Assembly: GCA_037903355.1 (NCBI GenBank)
Contig: JBAJFE010000014.1
Span: 4,154,001-4,218,000 of the forward strand
Direction: 5' to 3'
From: Trichuris trichiura
Lineage: Eukaryota > Nematoda > Enoplea > Trichinellida > Trichuridae
Length of the DNA stretch: 64,000 bases
The position numbers and the translations under genes were made by a program. This document shows, in pieces, positions 12,197 through 22,199 of the stretch (position 1 is the stretch's first letter; the number at the start of each line of letters is the position of its first letter). The notes under the pieces were generated by a model. The model saw only the letters and a program-made list of their open reading frames with translations, was not told where the DNA came from and searched no databases.

Positions 12197-12933
12197 GTTC
12201 ATAGCTGGTCTTTTGTTTCACGGGTTTGGTCTGTTTGATGTTATGGGGAGAACACTTGCGCCAAGAACGAAGGCTTCGATTCACTGAACTGTTTACTGAT
12301 GTAAGCGAATACACGATAGAGGAAAGAGTCAGTTGGGAAAAACAATGCCTCCTTATATAAGGCATGATGACTCCATTAACGGGGTCACTGAGTTCATTTT
12401 GGCGCGACCTTGTCATCGGTGCGCATTTGAGGGACCACATGCGCGGTCAGTCTTACCCCAGACGCTGGTCATTGCACCCATTAAGGTGTGACCACGGTTG
12501 GGCCACACTGGTGCGAGCGGTCTTCACGCTGTGCGTCCTCGCTCTGTGCCCTGCGGGATTCATCCTCCTGCTAGCACCGCCACAGATGTGTCTGTAAATA
12601 AACTTCAAAGTGACCTACCAACGAATGGATGAGCAAATTGTTAGAAAAAACAGAACTTTTCACCGTACGTTTCAGAACTGCTCTTGTTCCATCTGTTTAA
12701 CACGTAATCTTGTTTGCGTAAACGTCTTCCGTTCCCAAACGTTCTGACGGAACGAGAGCAGTTCTGAAACGTACGGTAAAAACTCGTTCTGTGTTTTCTC
12801 TAACAATTTGCTAATCCATTCGTTGGTAGGGCACTTTTAAGTTTATTTACAGATACATCAAACAGGCCAAATCCGTGAAACAAAAGACCAACCATGAAAC
12901 AACCTAGGCCTGTTAAAAGACATCATATTTCGG
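12197..12933. mobile_element. Palindromic PLE derivative with nested LTR-like insertion
   Basis: Left arm 12197-12241 and 12590-12690 pairs with right arm 12752-12905; both contain the family blocks seen in the PLE copy at 14235 (cacgggtttgg.ctgtt.gatg, and ctaccaacg.atggatgagc). Flanks AACTAGTAAG (12187-12196) and AATTAGTAAG (12934-12943) look like a 10-bp target duplication with one mismatch. Decayed hammerhead-like cores occur in both orientations near 12664-12700 (-) and 12743-12769 (+). The left arm is interrupted by a 343-bp insertion at 12242-12584. Confidence 0.75.
12242..12584. mobile_element. Candidate solo LTR nested in the PLE palindrome
   Basis: This 343-bp block interrupts an otherwise paired arm, so its borders can be read from the other arm. 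Flanks are the same 5 bases GATGT (12237-12241 and 12585-12589), a typical LTR-retrotransposon duplication. It ends in CACA and contains a TATATAAG box near 12354. The first bases are TATGGGG rather than a canonical TG, so the LTR identity is inferred, but the insertion itself is well supported. Confidence 0.55.
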
Positions 12934-12943
12934 AATTAGTAAG

Positions 12944-14125
12944 CTTTTTTATGTTCATTGCAGCTATGTTCCAGAGTATATCCTATTTCCCAAGTGTAGA
13001 CTTTTGAACAAGCGCGTTCGACCGCATAAACTAACCCTGTTTTTTTGTTTGTTGGGATTTTCATTTTATCCTTACGAAGAATTGGCCGATTTCACAGTCT
13101 TTTTCAAGAGTTTCCGCAATCTCCAGTTGCATGTGGTGAAGTAAACGCTTTGCAAATGCAGTGAAAGCCGCTGCTGATGAAGCATGTGCCTATTTTTATA
13201 ATCCTTTCGCATGCGCTCAGAGCGGTCGCCCATTGTTTCTTCCTTGGTCGTTGTATTTGGCGTATATCCTACACAGCGATCAGCAGCGGTTCTACAAAAA
13301 CCAATTATTGTGGAAATGATACTCATAGTTATACAAATACGTTTCCAAACGTTATGATCTAAGTGAGTGTGAAATGAACTGGGAAAGGTCATCTGTGAAA
13401 AGTTATGAAACTTTATGCGTCAGTAAAACAAAACCACGTTTTAGTTCCCTGCTTATTCCGGAAGACCGCATTTTCAGAGAGCTTTCAGATTTCGCTGCCT
13501 CTGAAGAAAAATAGAAAGAGAAATATGAAACTTAAACGAGCTGTTACAAGCAGTGCATGCCAATTCAGGTGTAGCTTTGTTTGAAATAATTTGTTGCTGA
13601 TTTCCTGTGGAAAAACGTGCACGATATGAAAAAACTGCTATTGCAAATTGATTCAGAGGTTCAATAAATGGTATGCAAGTTAAGTACAATTATACTTTAA
13701 AACTCGCATTAAACTTTGACTATTACGGTAGCTCGTATAGTTTATTTCTCACGCGAGTGCTCGTGTGATGACATTTTCTGTTTTTTGCACAGCACTCGTT
13801 ATTCAATTCACTGAACTTCATGCAACGCGCCCGTTTTGTCAGTAAGTGAAACCGCATTAGCTCGCCTGACGCAAGTGGATCCTGAACTATGAAGCAGTTC
13901 AGTCTGTAATGTATTAATTTATATTTTGAAAGCCCATTAGTTAGCAGTTTCAGATATTTACAAATTTTAGAAAGTTTAGAATGCAAAATTAGGACATGTA
14001 ATCTTGTTTGTGTAAATATCTTGGTGTTTTGGTAGTTTTTTCCTTCATGAAAATTATAATCTTCGAATTCTAACAGATAGTGCACGTACTTTGACCGAAC
14101 TAAAATGGCTTTTCAGCTGTAAATA
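12944..14125. other. Stretch without a recognisable gene
   Basis: Contains two minus-strand open frames of 106 and 120 codons (13072-13392 and 13723-14085) with no recognisable domain and no supporting splice signals. I do not call them genes. Confidence 0.45.
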
Positions 14126-14293
14126 CAGTAAAACCTTTCGAATCTGGATCTCCATAAACTAGATCCCTCTCTAATCCGGACCCGTGGAAGCGAATAATAC
14201 AACGACCATATGCATTAAAGACATTTAGCTACCTAGTAGATCTTCAGCTTCACGGGTTTGGCCTGTTGGATGTATCCGTAAGTAAACTTCAAA

Positions 14294-15010
14294 ATGCCCT
14301 ACCAACGGATGGATGAGCAAATTGTAAGAGAAAATACAGAACAATTTAGTAACAAATACCCCAGTAAATTCATCAATTCCCTTATTAAACAGTGCCAACA
14401 AAATAAACCTTCATCACAGTCCCCGCCTGATAACCAACAACGCCCGGTGCTGCTCCTCCCCTACTACAGTGGTTTAAGTGAACGGATCAGGAGACTGGGG
14501 CGCTCCTTAAATTTCAACGTGAGATTTAAAAGTTCATGTAATCTTCGTTCGATTGTGAGAAATGACAAGATCAAGGTTCCTTTTGACAGCAGACCCGGTG
14601 TCATGTACCAAATAAAGTGTGGTTGCAACGCCTCCTACATAGGAGAAACGGGCAACACTTCACTTAAGAGATTCGGCCAACACATGAAGAATGTGTTGAC
14701 ATACAAGAACGCCGAACGAAGACTCAATGGGGTACAGGCCACCGGCCCGGGGCGTCCACCGACAACGGACCCTCGAAAAGCCATGGAGAACGCGATAAGT
14801 GCCTCAGTGATCGTTGAGCACGCATCTCGGTGCACACTCGACCCGCACCCGAAGATCATATGCCACGAAAACTTATTACATCTTAGGCGTATTAAGGAGG
14901 CTCTGTACATCCAGAGCAACTCCACTATCAATCGCGACAATGGCGTGGAGGTTAGTGAAGTATGGGCTGCGCCGATTAATAAATTCCAATGCTGCGCCCT
15001 ACCCAACTAA
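14294..15010 (+). CDS. PLE C-terminal protein with GIY-YIG endonuclease domain
   Basis: An uninterrupted 238-codon frame. In Penelope-like retroelements this part follows the reverse transcriptase and supplies the endonuclease that nicks the target DNA. The GIY-YIG core is visible as GVMYQIKCGCNASYIGETGN near residues 101-120. The Arg of LKRFGQH is about ten residues later, and the EALYI block near residue 214 would supply the conserved acidic residue. The reverse transcriptase that should precede it is absent, and the first codons lie in the terminal inverted repeat, so the ATG is probably not a native start. The ORF has no frameshift, so this is a young or selectively preserved copy. Autonomous activity is not expected. 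Confidence 0.88.
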   Translation: MPYQRMDEQIVRENTEQFSNKYPSKFINSLIKQCQQNKPSSQSPPDNQQRPVLLLPYYSGLSERIRRLGRSLNFNVRFKSSCNLRSIVRNDKIKVPFDSRPGVMYQIKCGCNASYIGETGNTSLKRFGQHMKNVLTYKNAERRLNGVQATGPGRPPTTDPRKAMENAISASVIVEHASRCTLDPHPKIICHENLLHLRRIKEALYIQSNSTINRDNGVEVSEVWAAPINKFQCCALPN

Positions 15011-15078
15011 TCAAACACCCATTGTACCCATGCGCTATATAAACCCCTTACCGAATAAACACCTTCTCCCCAACACTG

Positions 15079-15107
15079 CTGACGACGGAACACGAGCAGT
15101 TCCGAAA
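15079..15107 (+). ncRNA. Hammerhead-ribozyme-like core of the coding PLE
   Basis: CTGACGA, spacer C, stem GGAAC/GTTCC with a 7-base loop, then GAAAC, 68 bases after the PLE stop codon and on the same strand. Hammerhead ribozymes are known from the terminal repeats of Penelope-like elements, so the location fits. Stem I, stem III and the cleavage site were not confirmed. Confidence 0.6.
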
Positions 15108-15887
15108 CGTACGGTATACAAATTGTTCTGTATTTTCTCTTACAATTTGCTCATCCATCCGTTGGTAGGGCATTTTGAAGTTTACTTACAGATACATCCA
15201 ACAGGCCAAACCCGTGAATCTGAAGATCTACTATGAAACTATTCAAGCCTGTTAAAAGACATCCTGTCTTTCGAAACATTTAGGCTACCTGTACAAAATG
15301 GACAGTCACTTGGCGGCAAAGGCTATAAGAGCAGCAAACAACCAGCCAACGGTCCTTTCGGTATATGTTAGCATAGGCGCAGACCAGCAACGGCTCTGCC
15401 GAGCCAATCGCCGACCAATAAGTTGACTGAGCAAGGCACTTCGAGACCTAGGTTTCCCCAAATAAACAGAAATTTGGATCAAAGACCTAGTGTTTTTCTG
15501 TTGTACAAAACTACAATCTGTTCTCATGTAATGCGAAAATTAGTTCCTTGAAAACCTCGCAATACAGGAGAACGCATTATGCAAGACACGCAAAGTATGA
15601 GAAAATTGGGTTTTGGGGCACATCGCCAAGAAAATTGTTTACCTGTAAACAATAAAGAAGTAGGTCGCAAATAAGCGGGGTTTAGAAAAAGGGACTCTGC
15701 CGTTCTTTTAAGCTAAATTCCCGCTCACAGAGACTGACATCGCGTCGTGGACACTAGGAACCTACGTTTAAAATTGCATTACCTGCTTTTCTGTGACCAA
15801 CTGTAAGCCTCCTCCATAAACCTGATTTTTCCGTAATCCGGACTACCCTCTGCCCCGACGCGTCTGGATTAGGGAGGTTTTACTGTA

Positions 15888-17083
15888 TGCTAGTCGAGGC
15901 CGTGTTTGTCAACGTTGGTAATTAAGTGAAAAGTTTCCCATGAACTGGCTAATGAACAATCAGCGAAGAGAGAACTTTTTTGTAAGAATAATGATTATTG
16001 TACTAATCTTTCAGCTTATATGTTGTAACTGTTTAATTATTGTCATCTAACAGGTTTTTCAGCAAATGATAATCTTGTAGGTCCTCCTGAATGTTATGCT
16101 TTTAAGGCCCCGTTCATACTCTTAATTGCCCATCCATAGTCGTCCATGGCTATATGATCAGAAGTAGTAACGACCGTTAGCGGAGCCTTGCTACAGAAGG
16201 GCTAAAACATTATTTACACATTGCAAGGAATCTTTCCGTCATCCAACTTTGTCGTTATTACGTTTTCCTCTTGAAAAGAACATTTTCCTTATCGATAATG
16301 TCTCAGGTATATTTTTCAAAAGCGGCTCTTCTGCGTGTTTGAGAAGTGGATTAAGTTCTTGATGGTATTTCCCAACTGACATGAGGCACTGCAGTGGTCT
16401 GAGAATATGTGGTTTAAAGGGACAGCTGCAAGTTGGGCAATACATTGCTTCCACATGTTCTAGGAACGTGACAGTTCTTAAAGATTAACTTTAGCGTTGT
16501 ACTTACGACATTCTTGGTTACGGCTGTAACTATTTTATACGTACAGCATACGGCAAAACAACTAAACGAGCTACATTCGTATTCACGCATTACATGTACG
16601 TATACACGTACAGTTTTATCATTACTTGCACTACCGTTTCGTGTTCGCTAGTGATCCGCACAGCTCTGTGCATGTTAATACGTACTTATCCTTAGTGTTC
16701 TGTAGCTGTCAAGAACTGAATTCGTAAAGGTCGTTGGATGCATAAAGAAATTCTCTTATGAGTATGGGTAGAAACAATATTTCCAAGGCTGCATGTACGT
16801 TTTGGAATCTTCAAATCCATCCGACAAAGTCATGTGCACTATGAAAATTTTTCTTTTGCACGCGAGACCCGCAAAGTGCTGGCATTTATGGTGTTAAAAT
16901 CGTTGAGTAGAACTCGTACATAAACACTGGCAATTTCGTCAGAAGTTAACACATTTGTGTTATCTCAAGGGTTTCCCGTTTGTTTAAATGAATATGTAGA
17001 TTTCCACATATCACGACTTTATTAAGTACAGTACCAGCTCGCATTTTAGGAACTTAGCTTCGGTTAAGAAAATTCAAGATTGA
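15888..17083. other. Upstream region of the 1171-residue protein gene
   Basis: No gene is supported. A 71-codon minus-strand frame (16239-16454) begins with a CPTCSCPF motif reminiscent of zinc-binding folds but lacks the rest of any RING or B-box pattern. The promoter of the gene at 17084 should lie here. Confidence 0.4.
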
Positions 17084-20000
17084 ATGAGTGCTTCCGAGAC
17101 TAGCAGTTCTCAGCGACAAAGCCTGAGACAATGGAGCAGTGCCGCATTAAAAGAAACGATTATTAATGATGAGGAAAGATTAAAGCTTATGGGTATATAT
17201 GACGAAAAGCTGCCCCCTGGAAACACAGTTGCAGAAAAAGGTAGAGGCTCTATTACTCCTGGCATTTCATCAGAACCATTCGTTGCCATAACTGTACCAC
17301 ATTTTCTGGGCAACAGTTTGGTTGAAAGAACCACATTAACGAAAAGTGAGTACCAGAGGAGACTAATAGTAGAACAGACAGAAAACTCAGGAAATCTTGG
17401 AGTTATGACTTCAGAGAGTAGTGCAAAAACGCTGACTAGTCTGCTGTCTCACACTGACAATATGCTAACAACTATAATTTCGACCTATTCTTTGTCTGCA
17501 GAAAGCGTTACTTCGTACAACAAAGGCAACGAAACGGGTGACAGTATTTTAGAAGTACCTGTTTCCTGTAATGCTGTGAATGCAACGGACCTTTCCGGGA
17601 AACTTTTTTCTTCAAGCTATGGCTTCAATAAGTATGACTCAATTTCTGACAAGGAAATCCAGCCTGCTTACCAAAGTTTCAAACTGAATGGGGCTTATTC
17701 ACAAAACAATGTCACGGATAACGATGAAAGTTTTTTAGAAAGAGGAAAAATTCGGTTGTCCGTGAAAGATGATGCAGCAGCATACGGCGCAGATGCCACA
17801 AGAAATCTAATAACAGATTACGGAGAAGACTGCGAAAGCGAGTCACTCCTGAAACTGCAGTTGAAAGAGAAAGAACTTACCAGAACTTCAGACAATCATG
17901 GCATTGTTGATTATGCTGAAAACCAAAGCAGAAAACCGATAATATTAAAATGCGCCGAACTTAATCGAACCAAAGATGTGATTGACTACAGCATTTCTAC
18001 GACGTCGAATAGCTCGATTACACAAGCATTTAAAAAATTAGCAGGAAGTGCATCCGAACAAACCAAGTTGACGAGCTTGATACCTGAAAAAGTCAGAATA
18101 TCCCTTTCAACATTGCAGCCGTCTAGCGATTCCACTAGCCAAGAGACGCAAGCCAGTTTAAGCGATAGCGTACAATTGCATAATAATTCTTCAGCGACAA
18201 CATTCAGTGAAATATGCAAAGCATCTGTTCAGGAGCATCTCCAAAATGTTGTTGCACTAAACCTGCTTCATAATTTGGACGCTAAGTCAAAAGTAAGGGA
18301 AAGCGTCGCTGAATTATCAAAACCGGCCAACATGCAAGAAGCAGATGCCCGTCACATTGAAACTGAAAATGAAAAGCTTCCAAGAGATTACTGTATTACT
18401 GCTGAGGCGACTTTGGTACCTGATAATGCATCAGCACCTGTGAGCTCGCACGGTGAAGACAACGTCCGTACGGTGACAAAACAGCAGCAAAGCGAATTAG
18501 TGCAGACAAGCCGTAGCTTATTACCTGAGGTTAACGTACTGAAGCGGAGGCTTTTAGTAGCTTGTGAAGCGGTCCGGAACGGAGCAGAAATTATCTGGCT
18601 TCTGTTAAAAGGACTATATGCTTTGTTAAATATAATATTTACGACATCAGGACGGGCGGTGAGACTATTCGCAATGATGCTCCTGTTTGTACAGACGATA
18701 TATCAACTGATTATTAGTCAAAGGAAACATTCATGCACACCTAACATGGAAGGAAGGAATTCTCTTGAGGAAGCAAGCTCAATTACGGCAAGCCAAAAGA
18801 TGGGAGAAGTTACAGATGACAAAAAGATTGAAGACTACTTTCATGAATCAAAATTTCCGAATTCAAAAAATTTAGATCTCCATAGCGAACACATTTTTCC
18901 TGAGCCAGCAATTAACGACGTTTCTGTTTCAGTCATTTCAGGAGATACTTTTAAAGAGGATCCAAATACTTACTCAGCAGCAACATTCAGTGCAATGTGC
19001 GAAGCATCTGCTCAGTTGCATTTACAAAGTGAGGTAGCACTAAACCTGTCTGATAGCTTGAGCACTGATAAGTCAGAAAGAAGAGACGTAGCTGAATTAT
19101 TAGAACTAGTAAGCACGCAAGATGCAGCGGACAGTGATCACGAAAAGACAGGAAGCATTATAGGTAAGCAAAGGCAATGAATTTTCGATTTCAGATCCAT
19201 CAAACTTATACACCTGTTACAAGACGTCTTCGATTCAATCAAAAGGCAATGAATTTTTCATTTGCCTATTGTTGCCATCATTGCAGGTAACGAAACGGTT
19301 TCTGCTGAAGAATCGCCTAGTTGTTTGTCGTTGTTATTTACGGAAGATGGCAAAGTAACGCCGCCAATACTACACACTGAGCAGAGTTTCTTGGAACCGT
19401 TGTTTCAACCCAGCTTCGAAGACATCTCCAGCTGCGTGGAATCTTACCGTCAGTCATCATTCTCAAAGAAGAGGGAGAAATACTTTTTCACTAACTCTGA
19501 GTACGGCTTTACTCCTTCAGACTTGGAAAAGACAAACTCCAACTCTAAAGTCGATTATGCGGAGAGCGCTCAAAGTTACGTACACTTGGTTCATTGGTCA
19601 GAATACTCAAACAGCAACAATTCAAACAGTGAACAAATAGAAAAGCATCACCTGAAAACAGAAACATTCAGAGACACACCTAAATGTTTGCCTGATAAGG
19701 TACCAAATGAGGAGAAATGCGCTGTAATAAAGCAACCGAGTTTCTTAAAGGAAGAAAGTCAAAAAGATTATCAGATGAGCCAGAATGAGTGTTCACTTGC
19801 TAGTGGCGCTTTCCAGACCCAGCCCACTACAAGGATGAAGGAAGACTTATTTAACAAAGAAACAGAGAAGATATACATCGCTAGCATATCTGAAGGAAAA
19901 GAAAAGTGGGACTCTTCCAACAATAGCGGCGGCACGCGGGGTATATCAAAGCCATTGCAGCCAGGCTCTCCGTTGTTGTTTCATGACAAGATTTTAAGCA

Positions 20001-20722
20001 TGAATGACTCACCTCAAAGGCAAACGCTGCAAGTGTCTCAGAGTGAACTGGCGAAGTCTAGTATGCGAGAAAATGAATTTGATGATTCCTTTAACTTGAG
20101 AGGATGCAATGTAGAAATCGGAAAACATGCCTTACTTAATGAAAATCTTGGCAATAAGATTGGGGAAACAGCTACTTTGCTGGGCGAAACCGTGTCAGTG
20201 ACGACGCCAGCTCCATATTCTTTCGAAGGAACGATGTCGTCACGAAAGTTAGACTGCGAGCTCACGCCTTCGTTTGGCTCGCAAAATGGAACTAGTAATT
20301 CCGGTGCACTTTATTCGCCTTACCGTTCCAAGAATACCAGCGCAAATAAAAGAAGAAGACTAAAGTGTAGGAATTACTATTTTCCAAATTTAAGCGCTCC
20401 CGCAGATTTCCTACATCGACAAGAAAGACACAATGTTGGTTTAAAGAAACGTCCCCTCACCGTAACGAACTGGCGAGACCGAAAAAAAATTTTCCACTTG
20501 TCTCTGGAGAACCAAACTGACAGCTGGTCAGACCTACTGATTTTCCCTGAGCATGACCATGGTTCAAATATTGGTAACATAAAAAATACTGCAACAGAGG
20601 AAACACCTACGCGTACAAAAGTGGGCAGTCAGGGCGCAACTCCCTACAGAGAAACACGTGCGTCCATGCTAAGGAAAGCCAAGATAAAAGAGAAGCTAAA
20701 GCTCTGCAAATATTTTCCATAG
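17084..20722 (+). CDS. Unrecognised 1171-residue protein, central hydrophobic segment, internal duplication
   Basis: Two exons, 17084-19163 and 19287-20722, joined by a 123-bp intron with donor ATAG|GTAAGC and acceptor TTGCAG|GTAACG in matching phase. An in-frame TGA lies immediately before the ATG, which favours this start. The protein is rich in Ser, Thr, Asn and Glu and probably largely disordered. A strongly hydrophobic block (about residues 503-548, IIWLLLKGLYALL and MMLLFVQTIYQLII) could hold one or two membrane passes. Two copies of a motif with pattern SA.TFS..C.AS.Q.HLQ..VALNL...L followed by VAEL lie near residues 370 and 631, flanking the hydrophobic block. The last residues are basic (SMLRKAKIKEKLKLC). 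I recognise no family. A poly(A) signal follows at 20846. Confidence 0.8.
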
Positions 20723-20845
20723 CTTCCAAAGTCGTGGAAAATTTTATTACCAACTATATAAAAGTTTTAGCCAACTGATGCATAACCCGCCCTGTAATTT
20801 ATTGCAGGTGGAACGTTAATTGCATATAGTGGGCACGTAAATCAT

Positions 20846-20851
20846 AATAAA
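20846..20851 (+). terminator. AATAAA poly(A) signal of the 1171-residue protein gene
   Basis: AATAAA 124 bases after the stop codon on the sense strand. It overlaps the start of a repeated block shared with 21357-21505. Confidence 0.55.
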
Positions 20852-20861
20852 GCTTTATTTT

Positions 20862-21012
20862 TTTAAAATCGGTTTTCACTTGTTCTTTAACAAGATCAGA
20901 ATTCACGTAGAGGTTTTTCTCTTTGTTACGGATTTCCAGTTTGTCCTCAACGGCACCTATCCCTTTCTTGCGGAGCTTTCGGCACCTATCTTGGGCCGTC
21001 TTCAGCGTAAAC
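20862..21012 (-). repeat. Interspersed repeat with hammerhead-like core, copy 1
   Basis: Shares a block (ttttaaaat.ggtttt, then gttctttaa and gatcagaattca) with 21357-21505 in the same orientation, about 490 bp away. On the minus strand it contains CTGAAGA, GGCCC and GGTGCC stem halves, then GAAAGC at 21005-20977, resembling the PLE hammerhead cores elsewhere. It is probably a decayed PLE end. Confidence 0.45.
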
Positions 21013-21356
21013 AAACATTCACAAAACCTCTCTTTGCCTTCACCAGTATTGGCTTGTGAGGAGCTCTTCCGTATTGTCAGCAGACGTAGTTTCCTGTCTG
21101 GTCTACTCTTGACTCATCAGGGTTGATTCCATCTGGACGGTGTTACATCAGAGCAGCCCTCACGCAGGCATCCACAATGAAAGCGCGACATAAAGTGAGA
21201 GAAAGATCGCTGAAACTGCCATTGTAGACGAGGTTTAAACAAATAAATTAAAGTTGTCTACTTCACTTCCTTGAATTTTCTTTTCTTTTTTTCTTCTTTT
21301 TTCTTTTTACCACAGGCTCGCGCCCGTTGTACTCCGTTTGCACTTGATTTTTTCTC

Positions 21357-21505
21357 TCTTTTTTTAAAATTGGTTTCCATTTGTTCTTTAATGGGATCAG
21401 AATTCATATAAAGGTGAAAGCAAAAAGAATTTTTGTGAATCTTTGTTTGTTTGGTTGTCTGTGCTGAAGATGGCCTAAGGTTGGGACAGAAAACTGCGCT
21501 AGAAA
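21357..21505. repeat. Interspersed repeat, copy 2
   Basis: Direct-orientation relative of 20862-21012 over its first 60 bases. A weak plus-strand hammerhead-like string CTGAAGATGGCC..GAAAA lies at 21464-21492, in the opposite orientation to that of copy 1. Confidence 0.4.
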
Positions 21506-21959
21506 AATTTCTGAGAAAAAAAGAGAGATCCAAAATAAAGAGAAAAAAACATAAAATTTTATATAAGAATTAATCAGTTTTTAGTGGAAGTGAATATTGA
21601 ACGCAGGATTTCTTAGAATTCTAGTCTGTTTTTGTTTTCTTACAAAGATATCTCTTTCTTAGCAAGAAAGCATGCAGCTTCAACTTCACTGTTTTTATTG
21701 ATCTCTGCTAAATTGTTTCCATAGGTTATACGGGTTAAATCTATTCAGCTTTATCAGATTTTATTACGCGAAGTTTCCAGGAAAATTTTCGCCGTGTCAT
21801 TAGAGTACAGTAACCATAATTAAAGCGTCAAATTGGTAATACAAAAAGCAAACGACCATTTTCATTACGGGGTCCAATTTTAACCCCATAAGGCACTCTT
21901 CCGTTGAGGAAACAGCTTCAATCGCCAACAGGTCAAAAGGGCACGAGTGAGAATATGTT

Positions 21960-22190
21960 TGGAGCTCCTCCATCTCACTGACCACGGAACTCGAGCATTC
22001 CGAAAGCTCTGAAATAAAGTTGAGTGCATTGGTTCTGTACATTTTCCTAATAATCGCTCATCCATCCGTTGGTAGAGCAGTTGTTTCGTTTAATTACAGA
22101 TACCACAGATAAAAAACGGGAAGAGTCGTAGAAAATCTGCCAAACCATGAAACATTACCCCGTTGCGAAGCACCTTGTGTTTAAGAAACT
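21960..22190 (+). mobile_element. PLE-derived fragment with decayed hammerhead-like core
   Basis: Contains CTGACCAC, GGAAC, loop, ATTCC, GAAAGCTC at 21978-22005, then the family block gctcatccatccgttggtagagcag. A stretch close to the right arms of the 38845 and 52123 palindromes follows (cgtttaattacagat, acgggaa.ag.cgtagaa). Only one arm is present, and no target duplication was found. Confidence 0.7.
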
Positions 22191-22199
22191 AGCCTATGA

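Larger units (their letters stand above)
14235..15275 (+). mobile_element. Penelope-like element, 5'-truncated, GIY-YIG end intact
   Basis: A 1041-bp insertion flanked by ACATTTAGCTACCT (14221-14234) and ACATTTAGGCTACCT (15276-15290), a target duplication with one extra G on the right. The ends are inverted repeats of about 110 bp: 14239-14346 matches the reverse complement of 15121-15228. It contains an ORF with a GIY-YIG nuclease domain, then a hammerhead-like core, then the antisense copy of the ORF start. The reverse transcriptase domain is missing. Inverted terminal arms of this kind recur in the non-coding copies elsewhere in the window. Confidence 0.88.
14126..15885. mobile_element. 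Non-autonomous pogo/Tigger-type element hosting a PLE
   Basis: The left end starts CAGTAAAACCTTTCGAATC and the right end is its inverse (reverse complement CAGTAAAACCTCCCTAATCC), each flanked by TA (14124-14125 and 15886-15887). This is the terminal structure of a Tc1/mariner-pogo element. After the inserted PLE (14235-15275) is removed, about 720 bp of element remain with no transposase that I recognise. Confidence 0.75.

Noticed and set aside
13072..14085. Minus-strand frames of 106 and 120 codons (13072-13392 and 13723-14085)
   Set aside because: No recognisable domain, no splice or poly(A) context, and low-complexity AT-rich composition; these lengths can occur by chance.
16239..16454. 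CPTCSCPF-containing minus-strand frame as a RING or B-box protein
   Set aside because: Only one Cys pair is present, and the remaining zinc ligands are missing or badly spaced.
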